NCBI RefSeq assembly: GCF_000701705.1
Contig: NZ_JNJP01000005.1
Span: forward strand, 1 to 64,000
Direction of reading: 5' to 3'
DNA from: Bilophila wadsworthia ATCC 49260
GTDB taxonomy: Bacteria > Desulfobacterota > Desulfovibrionia > Desulfovibrionales > Desulfovibrionaceae
DNA length: 64,000 nt
Positions 41,962-50,898 of the stretch are shown piece after piece. A program made the position numbers and the translations under genes. Each line of letters starts with the position of its first letter. Position 1 is the stretch's first letter. Under the pieces are notes generated by a model that did not search any database, had not been told where the DNA came from, and worked only from the letters and a program-made list of their open reading frames with translations.

Positions 41962-42246
41962 TTGACTTTTTCGTATAAACGGTGCGCGCGGGTACTAACG
42001 CTGGTTGCCGTGTCCTTGCTTGGATTGGCGTTGCTTGTCCGGGCTCTCGTCGCCTTTATTGAGGCGTTGGCCGTGCTTCTCCTTGCCGTGGTCGTGGCGT
42101 CGTTGGCCCTGCCGAGGGGGATCAGCTGGTACTGGCGTCAAGCACGGCGGGAAATCCCGCGGTTGTTGCGCAACCTTGGGGACTTGTTGGATACTTCCGC
42201 GTCGGAACCGAAAGCGGCGGCTGACGGGCAGGCGAGAACGGAATGA
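41962..42246 (+). CDS. Small membrane protein upstream of FeoA
   Basis: TTG 41962 is preceded at the right distance by AGGAGG (41951-41956); ATG 41908 lacks a ribosome-binding site. The 94-aa product has two hydrophobic segments (LTLVAVSLLGLALLVRAL and IEALAVLLLAVVVASLAL) then a basic cytoplasmic tail (WRQARREIPRLLRNLGDLL). It overlaps FeoA as ATGA, so they are co-translated. No family is recognised; a role in ferrous iron uptake with FeoA is a guess from coupling. Confidence 0.6.
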   Translation: MTFSYKRCARVLTLVAVSLLGLALLVRALVAFIEALAVLLLAVVVASLALPRGISWYWRQARREIPRLLRNLGDLLDTSASEPKAAADGQARTE

Positions 42247-42476
42247 TCCGCAGGCTGCATCACCTGAGAAACGGGCAGAGTGGTTTTGTCGTTGCCATCG
42301 CCGCTGCGGGCGAACGTGCCCAGCGCCTCCGGGATATGGGGTTGCTTCCCGGTGTCGGGATTACGGTCATGGGCCGTTCTCCGATGGGGGATCTCTTGTC
42401 TCTCCGTGTAATGGGAACCACGCTGGCTTTACGTGTGGCCGACGCTGAGGACGTTACCGTCAGCACGGATGACTGA
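42243..42476 (+). CDS. FeoA-family protein
   Basis: The 77-aa product is a single SH3-like FeoA domain: GQSGFVVAIAAAGERAQRLRDMGLLPG, TVMGRSPMGDLLSLRVMGTTLALR. FeoA assists the ferrous iron transporter FeoB at the cytoplasmic face. No feoB gene lies beside it; the only partner is the small membrane protein that overlaps it. It may serve a distant FeoB or another process. Confidence 0.85.
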   Translation: MIRRLHHLRNGQSGFVVAIAAAGERAQRLRDMGLLPGVGITVMGRSPMGDLLSLRVMGTTLALRVADAEDVTVSTDD

Positions 42477-42758
42477 CGTTGCCGAGGTGAATCCTCCTTT
42501 TTCCGGTGCCGTGGGAGTCTCTAACGACTTTCCGAGACGGTTTAATGGGCTCTCCAAGGCACCCCTTCCAGAGCGAAGCTCCCGATATGAACTTGAAAAG
42601 CGGAACCTCCACTGTTCCCCCGATATTGCTGCTACAGCGGCAAAACCGGGTAATCTCATTTACATTTTTGAATAGCTGTTTATAGTTGATTAAGATTTTT
42701 ATTATCAATAATGAAGATCGGCAATCGGCCGATTCGCAATACAACCAGAGAGGAAGTT

Positions 42759-43067
42759 ATGAACAATCGCTTCGGAACGACTTCGGACATGATCATTCAG
42801 ACGGTGCAGGAAAAAGAAGGATGCGCTTGCCTCGCCATTGACGAAAAAGGACTGTACCTGACCTCGCCGGCGTATGTGGATCGGCCCCTTGCCGATCCGA
42901 ACCGCTACGCCGGAAACCGTAAAGATGTGGCTGCCCGATTGAATGCATTGAGCCTTGATGCGGACAGCCTGCTTGAGCAGAACCGGCATCGAATCCCCAA
43001 AATTACAGGTGAATCCAAAAAGAAGGTCAACCCTCTTAAGGCATCCAAGCGCAGCATGAAAGGCTGA
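42759..43067 (+). CDS. Conserved-looking hypothetical protein, 102 aa
   Basis: ATG 42759 follows GAGAGGAAGTT; an ATG at 42711 lacks a ribosome-binding site. The product (NNRFGTTSDMIIQTVQEKEG, CACLAIDEKGLYLTSPAY) has a single CxC and a basic C-terminal tail ending KKVNPLKASKRSMKG. The upstream spacer (42477-42758) is AT-rich, with ATTATCAATAAT at about 42701, which resembles part of a Fur site. A strong terminator follows the gene. Function is unknown. Confidence 0.55.
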   Translation: MNNRFGTTSDMIIQTVQEKEGCACLAIDEKGLYLTSPAYVDRPLADPNRYAGNRKDVAARLNALSLDADSLLEQNRHRIPKITGESKKKVNPLKASKRSMKG

Positions 43068-43097
43068 TACGCGGGGTTCATCGGTCCTCATAGCAAA

Positions 43098-43126
43098 AGC
43101 GGAAGGGAAACCTTCCGCTTTTTTTA
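43098..43126 (+). terminator. Strong intrinsic terminator
   Basis: AGCGGAAGG (43098-43106) pairs with CCTTCCGCT (43111-43119) around GAAA and is followed by seven T residues. Confidence 0.9.
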
Positions 43127-43269
43127 TCAAAAATCGAAGAAGCGTACCATCTGAGGCTTCTGTCTCTGGAGCGGCGACGTGAATATATGGGAATGCCCGT
43201 TGAAGCCCACGCGTAAACCGTTTTGACCCATGCACGGAAAAGTTTGTATTATCGTATGCGGCATAGGAA

Positions 43270-43539
43270 ATGGAACATGCTGACGAGACAGGCGAAAAAA
43301 AGGAAAAGAGTCGCCTCGGGAATTTCCTTATCAGAAAATCCCTTGTGAGAATCTTTACTAGGGAGGTGCAACAGGATAAGGAATCAGCAAGTGATATTGC
43401 CGCCCATTGGGATCGGAAGAAAACGGAAGGGTCCGGTTCCGCGTGGAAAAAGGTTCTTTTTAAGATGGGGAACCAATGGTGTATTTTCTATAATGGGCCA
43501 TGCCGCGTTTTTGCTCTGAAAATGATTGTTGTGAAATAA
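43270..43539 (+). CDS. Doubtful short ORF, 89 aa
   Basis: An 89-codon frame (EHADETGEKKEKSRLGNFL at the start) has a weak AGGAA before ATG. Its codon use and composition do not resemble the neighbours, and no motif or membrane segment is seen. It is the only candidate in the 43127-43744 gap and may not be a gene. Confidence 0.22.
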   Translation: MEHADETGEKKEKSRLGNFLIRKSLVRIFTREVQQDKESASDIAAHWDRKKTEGSGSAWKKVLFKMGNQWCIFYNGPCRVFALKMIVVK

Positions 43540-43744
43540 GATATAGATATGCTTTTGAGTTGTTGGGAGTATGTCTCTCATGGGCTCAAAGCAGCATCCT
43601 GTGTTTTCAATTCCCCAACGGCCCATATCCGGTCTTGATGGTGGGATTGTGTGCTTGAATGCCATTGCCCTATGGCCAGCGCATTTGATGGTCCGGTTAC
43701 GGCAACTGTTTTTAACGTATTACTTTAAGGATGTTTGAACCACC

Positions 43745-44071
43745 ATGAAGTACGCTTGGACACTGGCGATATGTCTGGCGGTCCTGTGTCTTGCCGCCCC
43801 TTCCGAAGCCGCGCCACAGAAGGCGCTTCGGGATGCCCATGTGGATCTCGCATGTGCGGACTGCCACACCGGGCAGAAAAATCCAAAACAGGCCGGGGCG
43901 GTATCCTGTGCCAAATGCCATGATGCACCGGAGGTCGCCAAACGGACAGCCTCCCGTGGAAAGAAAAATCCTCATATTTCTCCGCACTGGGGAACGGAGG
44001 TTCCTTGTTGGGTCTGCCACAAGGAACACGCCGAAGATCAGAATTACTGCCTCATCTGCCATACGTGGTGA
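43745..44071 (+). CDS. Periplasmic tetraheme cytochrome c
   Basis: The 108-aa product has a signal peptide (TLAICLAVLCLAAPSEAAP) and four CxxCH heme sites: CADCH (37-41), CAKCH (55-59), CWVCH (88-92) and CLICH (102-106). Extra His residues (such as HISPH) can be distal ligands. Size and spacing resemble the tetraheme domain of flavocytochrome c fumarate reductases or small cytochromes that feed such enzymes. No flavoprotein gene is adjacent; the Tat-exported heme-free reductase at 11309 is the nearest plausible partner. Confidence 0.88.
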   Translation: MKYAWTLAICLAVLCLAAPSEAAPQKALRDAHVDLACADCHTGQKNPKQAGAVSCAKCHDAPEVAKRTASRGKKNPHISPHWGTEVPCWVCHKEHAEDQNYCLICHTW

Positions 44072-44215
44072 TGCGGGGCCTCATTATACTGTACACGGAA
44101 ACCTGATTTCCGTAAGAAATGGAACAACCCCGGAAGAGATCGCACGCGGCCTTGGTTGGCCGCCGCTGGTTTTCCCGGCGAAGATCTCCCATCCCCAAGC
44201 CTCTGGAGGATGCCT

Positions 44216-45676
44216 ATGTCCAGCGCCCCGGCCTCGCAGCCCGCTACGCCCAATCCTGAAAAAGAAAGCGAACTGATTTACGGCCTCGAGTCCCATCCGC
44301 CTTTCGGCTCGTCCTTGCTGGCCGCCCTCCAGCACATTTTGGCCATGGTGCTCAGCGTCATGGCACCGCCCGCCATCGTCGCGGGCGCGTTGGGCGTCCC
44401 CCCGGAAGCCATCGCCTACCTTGTCAGCATGTCCCTGCTGTTCGCGGGCATCGGGATCTGGTTTCAGGTGTCCCGGCCCTTCGGTATCGGTTCCGGCATG
44501 TTGAGCATCCAGGCGACGAGCTTCGCGTTTCCCGGCACGCTCATTGCCGTGGGGGCCCTCCTCATGAAAGAGCAGGGCATGTCGTGGGAGCAGGCGCTAT
44601 CAACTCTCTTCGGCGTATGTTTCATCGGCGGGTTTGTGGTCATGGCGGGGAGCCGTATCATGCCGTTCCTGCGCAAGATCATCACGCCCACCGTGGCTGG
44701 CATCACCGTTATGATGATCGGCGTCTCCCTCGTGCGCGTGGGAGCGATCGATCTCGCAGGGGGGTTCGCGGCCAAGGCCGATGGAACATTTGGGGACATC
44801 TCCAACTTGTTCCTTGGCACGCTGGTCATTCTCGCTATCGTTTGCGTCAACCGCAGCAAGAACCCGCTGTTGCGCATGAGCTCGCTCATCGTGGGCATCC
44901 TTGTCGGCTTCGCAGTGGCAATAGTAATGGGCAAGGTCAATTGGAACATCCTTTCCGAACAGCATACCTGGTTCATCATGCCCGTGCCGTTCAAGTTCGG
45001 CTTCTTCGGCTTTGACTTGCATTCATTCCTTGTCTTGAGTTTTCTTTTTCTTGTTGTGGTCATTGAGGCCATCGGCGACTTGACGGCCACCAGCGTCGTC
45101 TCTGAACAGCCCGTGCGTGGTCGCGTCTACCGTAGCCGTTTGGCGGGCGGCATCCTTTGCGACGGTATGATGACCTCCCTCGGGGCTATATTCGGTTGCT
45201 TCCCCGTGGCGACGTTCTCCCAGAACAACGGCGTCATCCAGCTCAGCGGCGTCGCCAGCCGCAAGGTGGGCAAATTCTGCGGCGTGCTGTTTATCCTGTT
45301 CGCTCTGTTTCCCATTATAGTGGTGTTTTTCCAGCTTCTGCCCCGCCCCGTACTCGGGGGCGCGCTGGTCGTCCTTTTTGGGACCATCGCCTGTTCGGGT
45401 ATCCGCATCCTGTTGCAGCATGAAGTGAACCGACGTGAATCCATCATCATTGCCGTGTCCATCGGGGTGGGCCTCATGTCCATGACTACCCCGGAAGTTT
45501 TTGAACGCCTGCCGCGTTTCCTCAAGATATTCTTTGATTCCGCCATTGTTTCCGGCGGCGTCACCGCCATGATCGTCCATCAGATCCTCCCCAAGGGCAT
45601 CTGCCCTTACGAGGGCGATGAGGACGATGAGGACTGTAACCCGCATTCCGAATTCCTTTTCAACAAGCACGAATGA
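44216..45676 (+). CDS. NCS2 (xanthine/uracil) permease
   Basis: The 486-aa product has about twelve to fourteen membrane segments and NCS2 motifs: SLLAALQHILAMVLSVMAPP at the start, QATSFAFPG (the Q/E-type substrate region), VVSEQPVRGRVYRSRLAGGILCDG, and ATFSQNNGVIQLSGVASRKVG. It is predicted to import a purine or pyrimidine with H+ or Na+. ATG 44216 is preceded by GGAGG; the open frame to 44156 overlaps no ribosome-binding site. It stands alone with its own terminator. Confidence 0.92.
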   Translation: MSSAPASQPATPNPEKESELIYGLESHPPFGSSLLAALQHILAMVLSVMAPPAIVAGALGVPPEAIAYLVSMSLLFAGIGIWFQVSRPFGIGSGMLSIQATSFAFPGTLIAVGALLMKEQGMSWEQALSTLFGVCFIGGFVVMAGSRIMPFLRKIITPTVAGITVMMIGVSLVRVGAIDLAGGFAAKADGTFGDISNLFLGTLVILAIVCVNRSKNPLLRMSSLIVGILVGFAVAIVMGKVNWNILSEQHTWFIMPVPFKFGFFGFDLHSFLVLSFLFLVVVIEAIGDLTATSVVSEQPVRGRVYRSRLAGGILCDGMMTSLGAIFGCFPVATFSQNNGVIQLSGVASRKVGKFCGVLFILFALFPIIVVFFQLLPRPVLGGALVVLFGTIACSGIRILLQHEVNRRESIIIAVSIGVGLMSMTTPEVFERLPRFLKIFFDSAIVSGGVTAMIVHQILPKGICPYEGDEDDEDCNPHSEFLFNKHE

Positions 45677-45734
45677 TCCCCTGTTCCGCTTCCGTTCGGT
45701 TTTGCGGACGGCGGAGGATGAGCTTGGGCAACAC

Positions 45735-45766
45735 GAAAAAGACGAGGCTTTCCCCTCGTCTTTTTC
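45735..45766 (+). terminator. Terminator of the NCS2 permease gene
   Basis: GAAAAAGACGAGG (45735-45747) pairs exactly with CCTCGTCTTTTTC (45754-45766), giving an A-stem-T structure that works in both directions. Confidence 0.85.
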
Positions 45767-46022
45767 GTTGTGGAAAACGGGGGGTTCCGCGAGGGAAGGT
45801 GCCACCTTCAGCAGCATCGGTGGCGTACTCTTTTTAAGATAATCCGCAACGTTTCAACATAAGAGCGAAAACGTTTTCGCACGGGGTCCCATGCCGTTTT
45901 CAGAGGGCATTTGCCCTCTGTACAGCCTTGGGTTCTCCTGTTAGAGCAAGAAAGGGTATTCTCTCACAATCGCTTTTTATCCGGCGTGTTCCGGAGGTCC
46001 GGACAGGCCGCGCGGGGCCTCT

Positions 46023-46766
46023 ATGTTCGAATCCAGCTACCCCCTCGTGTTTTTGGCATGGTTTCTCGGCGGCTTCATCAACGGTGTCAGCGGGATGGGG
46101 GCAGCGATGGTCGCCTTGCCCATTGTGGCCTGTGTGCTGGAGATGAGCGAGGCCGTTCCGGCTACCTGCCTCGTAGCGGTGACCCTTGCGGTCTATGTGG
46201 CATGGATGTACCGCGCCCATTCGCGGGTGGCGCCGATCATTCCCATGCTGCTCGGATGCATCCCGGGGCTCATCATCGGCGTGTGCGTGCTTCGGGTGGT
46301 TCCGGGAATCTGGCTACAGGGCGGGCTTGGGGCTGCCTTGATCGTATATGTGGCGTGGCAACTCTTGCACCGAGCCGATACGGCGCACCCCGAGAGCATG
46401 CGGGGCTGCGCCGTATCGGGGTTCGCATCGGGGTTCGCCAACGCGGCGATCAGCTTCAGCGGGCCGCCAGTGGCGATCTATGCGCTCTACGTTGGCTGGG
46501 ACAAGGACACTACTCGCGGGACGCTCAGCCTGTATTTTCTTGGCATCAGCATCTGCACCTGCATTGTTCAAGCCGCCGCCGGACTGTATACTCCCGTCGT
46601 GGTCAAGGCCGCACTTTGGGGGATGCCCGGCGCGTTGGTGGGGCTCGTCGTCTCCCTGCCCGTCGCCCGTTTCGTCCGGGAGAGCGTTTTCCAGGGCATC
46701 CTGCTCGTCATGATCGCCTTCGCCGGGAGCGTCTGTATTATCCGGGCTGTGGAGAGCCTCTTGTAA
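46023..46766 (+). CDS. TSUP (TauE/SafE) family exporter
   Basis: The 247-aa product has eight hydrophobic segments. It has the TSUP signatures GGFINGVSGMGAAMVALP near the N-terminus and GFASGFANAAISFSGPPVAIY at the internal repeat. The family exports sulfite, sulfoacetate or related anions, and this copy may remove sulfite released in sulfonate use, which would fit the sulfonate-type ABC genes elsewhere; the link is inferred. No ribosome-binding site is obvious right before ATG 46023. Confidence 0.85.
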   Translation: MFESSYPLVFLAWFLGGFINGVSGMGAAMVALPIVACVLEMSEAVPATCLVAVTLAVYVAWMYRAHSRVAPIIPMLLGCIPGLIIGVCVLRVVPGIWLQGGLGAALIVYVAWQLLHRADTAHPESMRGCAVSGFASGFANAAISFSGPPVAIYALYVGWDKDTTRGTLSLYFLGISICTCIVQAAAGLYTPVVVKAALWGMPGALVGLVVSLPVARFVRESVFQGILLVMIAFAGSVCIIRAVESLL

Positions 46767-47075
46767 TGGGGAAGTATCCCATAATAAGATGATTGGATTA
46801 CAATAACAGCGCGCCAAGGAGCTTGGTGAAGGCAAAAAAACGGCCTCCTGCCCTTTGCCATTGTATTTGGATGCGGAGGAAGGATTGTGGCGAGAGTCCC
46901 TTCCGGCATGACCCGAGAGGGGGAGCACCCCGGCCTTGCTGCGGGCCTCTCTCATGTGCGCGGGAAAGATCCCACTTCGCCCGGAAGGCGTTCCGGAATA
47001 GGGCACGGTTATATATTTACAGCGTCTTTTGATTTGCGGGCAATGGGGTGTGGTCGGGCGACAGTAATCGCCAAC

Positions 47076-47120
47076 AAACGAAGGCCTATCGGCTGTTCCG
47101 ATAGGCCTTCGTTTCGTTTT
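47076..47120 (+). terminator. Strong terminator after the TSUP gene
   Basis: A 17-bp perfect stem (47076-47092 with 47098-47114) is followed by CGTTTTTT. It is 310 nt after the TSUP stop; the sequence between (46767-47075) shows no convincing gene. Confidence 0.85.
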
Positions 47121-47160
47121 TTCCAAAGCAAGAGGCTATCTCAGTATGGGGAAAAGGATA

Positions 47161-48696
47161 CTACGCTTTGCCTCCGGACTTCTCTTTATCTATATAGAGC
47201 AGGTTTGCTGCCCATATGTTTGGAAAATCTTCTCGTACGGCCTTGAACATGGAGATGTTCATGATAACGCAAATGCCGAGGAGGGGGATGGCGGCCAAAA
47301 CGACCAGCGCTTGGATGATTTCCAGCCCGCCTACAAGCAGGACGCCCAAGACGAGTATGGAAAGAGAAATGCACCAGATGTACTTTGAAGTGACACTGGG
47401 TTCCTGATCGCTGAGGATTTCCTTGGAAGACATGGAGGCCATGACTCGGGTCGCCGCGTCGATGGTGGTCGTAAGGAAGATCGTACAGCAGATGAGGAAG
47501 GCCGGGGACATGATCTGGTGGAGCGGGGTGAGGCTTACGACCTTGCTGACGGTATTGGGCAGGCCGTTGGCGAGGTAGAAGGCGTAGACGTCGAATTGTC
47601 CGGTGTATTGGAGGTAGAGCGAAAAGCCGCCGAAGATGACGCTGAACAGGAAAGAGGACAAACAGCCGAAGAAGTACACGCCGAGTACGGTTTCCCGGAG
47701 CGTCCGGCCCATGGAGATGCCGGTGAAGAAGATGGCCATCATGGGGCCGTAGGCGAGGAACCATGCGCCGTAAAATACGGTCCATTTGGCGGGGAACCCG
47801 CTGGCGTTGAAGGGATCGGTCCACCCGGAAACGCGTGGGAACATGTCGAGGACCATGCCGAGCGTGTTGGTGCCGAGACTGAAGAAGTATCCGGTGGCAC
47901 CGCCGATGAGCACGATGGCGAGCAATGAGAGGGCAAGGATGGAGTTCATGTCGCTGAGCAGGCGCATGCCCTTGCTGAGCGGCTTGCGGATGCTGCCGAG
48001 CGTGATGACCGTAAACATCCCGAGCACGCCGAGATGAAGCGCCTGAGTGTCGGGAAGGCCAAAGTAGTCTGCATACAATCCCGATACGAGCTGCACAGCG
48101 GTGGCGAGCGTCGATCCGATGCCCCCGGCGAGGCCCATGATGATGAATACGTCGAGGCAGACGCCGAACCAGCCGTCGATGAGCTTCCTGCCGAAAAGAG
48201 GGGTGAGGCATTCGCTTACGCGCTGCTTTTTCACCTGACGCACGCCCATGAAATAGAAGATGGGAATGCACGGGATGAGGTACAGCACCCAGTAATAGGG
48301 GCCCCAGTGAAAGAAGGTGTAGGCGGTCGCCACTTCGTAGCTGTAGGCGGCGTTGTTGGTGATGAGCGGTTCCACCATGGACCAGTTCACCATGCCGATG
48401 CCATGCCCGGCGGCGATGATCATGCTTCCCCAATGGAAATTGTTGAAAACGGGCTTTTGGTCATGCCCGCCGAGCTTGATCTTGCCGTAGGGGGAAAACG
48501 CGATGAAAAAGACAAAGAAACCGCCCAGCAGATACAGCAGGATATACCCCCATCCGAAGCTCTTTGCCGTGAAGTCGTAGATGGACTGGATCATCCCCTG
48601 CAACGACGAGGCGTAGAAGATGAGGGGGGCCGAAGTCAGGAGAACGATGGCTATGGTTGGGAGAAGGATCTTTTTGTCGAGGGCGGCGTTACTCAT
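47161..48696 (-). CDS. BCCT-family (betaine/carnitine/choline) transporter
   Basis: The 511-aa product has twelve membrane segments and the BCCT core: GIGMVNWSMVEPL (first Trp motif), the segment YTFFHWGPYYWVLY and WFLAYGPMMAIFFTGISMGRTLRE. It imports a quaternary or related amine such as choline, betaine or carnitine. It lacks long cytoplasmic tails, like CaiT. AAAGGAG precedes the ATG. It is 36 nt after RidA in the same operon, so the pair probably serves catabolism and not osmoprotection. Confidence 0.9.
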   Translation of the reverse strand: MSNAALDKKILLPTIAIVLLTSAPLIFYASSLQGMIQSIYDFTAKSFGWGYILLYLLGGFFVFFIAFSPYGKIKLGGHDQKPVFNNFHWGSMIIAAGHGIGMVNWSMVEPLITNNAAYSYEVATAYTFFHWGPYYWVLYLIPCIPIFYFMGVRQVKKQRVSECLTPLFGRKLIDGWFGVCLDVFIIMGLAGGIGSTLATAVQLVSGLYADYFGLPDTQALHLGVLGMFTVITLGSIRKPLSKGMRLLSDMNSILALSLLAIVLIGGATGYFFSLGTNTLGMVLDMFPRVSGWTDPFNASGFPAKWTVFYGAWFLAYGPMMAIFFTGISMGRTLRETVLGVYFFGCLSSFLFSVIFGGFSLYLQYTGQFDVYAFYLANGLPNTVSKVVSLTPLHQIMSPAFLICCTIFLTTTIDAATRVMASMSSKEILSDQEPSVTSKYIWCISLSILVLGVLLVGGLEIIQALVVLAAIPLLGICVIMNISMFKAVREDFPNIWAANLLYIDKEKSGGKA

Positions 48697-48732
48697 GGAA
48701 GGCTCCTTTGGCAGCGTCTCTTCTGAAGGTCA

Positions 48733-49113
48733 TCAGGGCAAATAGGCAATGGCATCCATTTCCACGTCAAGGCCGTCGTATATGCCGGCGCTGGCGACGG
48801 TCATCCGGGCCGGATAGGGAGCGGAAAAATACGATCTGTAGACAGATTCGAATTCCGGGAAGTGCTTCATGTCGGAAAGGAAGGCCCGGCAGTGAACGAC
48901 AGCGTCCAGCGTGCCCCCGGCTTCCTCAATGATGGCCTTGATGTTTTCCATGATCCGGCGCGTCTGGGCGGCGACGCTCTCTCGCTCGAAGCGGCCCGTT
49001 TCCGGGTTGGCGCAGAGTTGCCCCGAAAGGAAAAGCAGATTGCCCGCTTTGACGGCCTGCGAATAACTTCCGACGGCTGCCGGGGCTCCTGTGGCTGAAA
49101 CGGTCTGGCGCAT
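48733..49113 (-). CDS. ridA: RidA-family enamine/imine deaminase
   Basis: The 126-aa product has the YjgF/YER057c/UK114 core: GAPAAVGSYSQAVKAGNLLFLSGQL, EAGGTLDAVVHCRAFLSDM, FEFV-type FPEFESVYRSYFSAPYPARMTV, and the C-terminal DVEMDAIAYLP. The conserved Arg that holds the enamine carboxylate is in PARMTV. It hydrolyses reactive enamines formed by amine or amino acid oxidation. ATG 49113 follows GGAGAG. It is the first gene of the ridA-BCCT operon; an FAD amine oxidase lies on the other side of the regulator. Confidence 0.9.
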   Translation of the reverse strand: MRQTVSATGAPAAVGSYSQAVKAGNLLFLSGQLCANPETGRFERESVAAQTRRIMENIKAIIEEAGGTLDAVVHCRAFLSDMKHFPEFESVYRSYFSAPYPARMTVASAGIYDGLDVEMDAIAYLP

Positions 49114-49215
49114 GCTTCTCTCCTCATATGCGGCGCGCTTCCGGGCGCGGTAGGCGGGTACTCCCATGTCAGGGAAGGAACTGTTGATAGTAATGCGCCG
49201 CCGGACGCTTCCTGT

Positions 49216-49266
49216 CATCGGACAAATATCAAAATATGCAGTCCTCTTTTCCTGCATTTGTAGGAA
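49216..49266. promoter_or_regulatory. Conserved upstream motif, copy 1 (ridA side)
   Basis: CGGACAAATATCAAAA is followed after about 12 nt by TTTTCCTGCATTTGTAGG. The second part forms a near-palindrome TTTTCCTGCA/TGTAGGAAAA. It lies about 105 nt upstream of ridA, in the spacer shared with the PucR-type gene. A matching block is at 52346-52396. Confidence 0.6.
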
Positions 49267-49627
49267 AAGGCAGGGGTTGCGTTTTCTTTGTGAAATGAAT
49301 GCGTTTCCGTGGAAAATCGATGGAATGTGGGCGGAAAGGCGCATCGCATCCGCTTTTTGCATACGGAGAAAAGGCTTTTCCGCGCCACTATGCCCTTTTC
49401 GCACAAATGCTGAAGATCGGTTTTTTTTGTTTTTTCATTATAATGGATTAGATGCATGTAGGATTTTTGTTCCCTCTAACAGGGTGTGACTTTACAAGGT
49501 ACGGCGGGCACAAGCGTATGAGACAAACGACGGAGCCTTGCACAACCTCACGACTTTGATACAGAAAAAAGGATTCCTTGAAGGGAGGATGCGTTCCAAC
49601 AGCAAAGCTGTGTTCAGGAGGCGCGGT

Positions 49628-50827
49628 ATGATCCAGAATTTCATACAGGAACAGGTTGACACCCTTGCGCGGACTCTCCAGCGCTCAGTGGCCATTGACG
49701 ACGTCGGCATTAACCTTGTCGCGGTCTCGAAACATTTTGACGATGCGGACGATGCGCGGGTCAGGGCCATTCTGGCAAGGACGCTGGAGGAGGATTCTTG
49801 CCAGTACCTGTTCTCCTTCGGCATAGTGGCGACTCGGGATAAGATTGTTCGCATCCCCGAATGCCGGGAGCTGGGCTTCAAGGAGCGCTCCTGTTACCCT
49901 ATCCGCTGGCAGGAGCGGACCCTGGGCTACTTGTGGCTCGTCGGCAAGGTCAGCCCGGCGGAGGACAAGGCCGCCGTGGCCTGCGCCGGAGAGCTGGCCG
50001 TGCCCATGTTCAGCATGCAGCTTGAGGGCGAGCAGGCCTTCAGCAAGCATGAGCTGATCGTCCGGAACCTGCTTTCCGTGGATACGCGCTGGGCATCAAG
50101 GGCCGCCGCCATCCTGTCGCGGCAGGGGAGGATACGGACGGACCGGAAATACCGGGCGTTTAGCGCGGCAACCCGCAAAGGAACGGGCGGCCAGCACAGC
50201 GAGCTGACCTTCCTGCGTAAGCAATTCAGGGAATTCACCGCCGCGCACGGCGAGGCGGCCCCCTTGTTCAGCGACTTTTCTCCCGAGCTTGTGATCGTCG
50301 TCCCGGCCGATTCCAGCCTTTCCGACCCCGGCACCCTTATGCGCATAGCCTGTTCGGGGCTCAATGCGGACTTGCGGATCGGCATCGGCCCTGAGGTGGA
50401 CGTGCTGCACCTGTACGATTCCTACGCACAGGCCTCGTCCGTGCTTCAGGTGCTCCGGGCCATCCCGAACCTGGGCCCCTGCTCGACGTGGGAAGGCCTT
50501 GGGGTCTACGGCAACCTGACGCTGCTGACCCGAAATCACGAGGACGCCCAGCTCCCGCTGACCCCCAACATCGCTGCGCTCCGGGAGGAGGATTCCGCGC
50601 TGTTCGACACGCTGGAGCTCTTTCTCGACAATGCCGGAAGCATCGCCAAGACTTCCGAGGAACTGTGCATCCATCGGTCGACGCTCTATTATCGGCTGAA
50701 ACGGATCGCGGATATCACGGGTACGGATCTCAATTCCGGTCTGGATCGGTTTACGCTTCACCTCGAACTCAAGCTGTTCCGGCTCACCAGCGTCCTCCTC
50801 GGCGACGACGAGCCAGCCACTGCCTGA
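49628..50827 (+). CDS. PucR/CdaR-type transcriptional regulator
   Basis: The 399-aa product has a variable N-terminal sensor (about 1-180), a GGDEF-like remnant region (about 190-300) and the C-terminal PucR helix-turn-helix (TSEELCIHRSTLYYRLKRIADITG). Family members control purine, amine or sugar acid catabolism and bind their own targets as ligand-responsive activators. ATG 49628 is preceded by AGGAGG; a frame open to 49538 adds 30 residues without one. It is divergent from ridA-BCCT and next to the amine oxidase, so it probably regulates both. Confidence 0.82.
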   Translation: MIQNFIQEQVDTLARTLQRSVAIDDVGINLVAVSKHFDDADDARVRAILARTLEEDSCQYLFSFGIVATRDKIVRIPECRELGFKERSCYPIRWQERTLGYLWLVGKVSPAEDKAAVACAGELAVPMFSMQLEGEQAFSKHELIVRNLLSVDTRWASRAAAILSRQGRIRTDRKYRAFSAATRKGTGGQHSELTFLRKQFREFTAAHGEAAPLFSDFSPELVIVVPADSSLSDPGTLMRIACSGLNADLRIGIGPEVDVLHLYDSYAQASSVLQVLRAIPNLGPCSTWEGLGVYGNLTLLTRNHEDAQLPLTPNIAALREEDSALFDTLELFLDNAGSIAKTSEELCIHRSTLYYRLKRIADITGTDLNSGLDRFTLHLELKLFRLTSVLLGDDEPATA

Positions 50828-50838
50828 GCCGTGAAGCG

Positions 50839-50875
50839 GCGAAGCCGCCCCGGGACGTTTCCGGGGCGGCTTCGC
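50839..50875. terminator. Bidirectional terminator between regulator and amine oxidase
   Basis: GCGAAGCCGCCCCGG (50839-50853) pairs exactly with CCGGGGCGGCTTCGC (50861-50875), between two convergent stops. Short A and T runs flank it. Confidence 0.75.
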
Positions 50876-50898
50876 AAAAGGATACCCTGTGGAGAGGT

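Noticed and set aside
46767..47075. Possible small gene or RNA between the TSUP gene and its terminator
   Set aside because: No frame with a ribosome-binding site and no recognisable RNA fold; only the terminator at 47076 is convincing.
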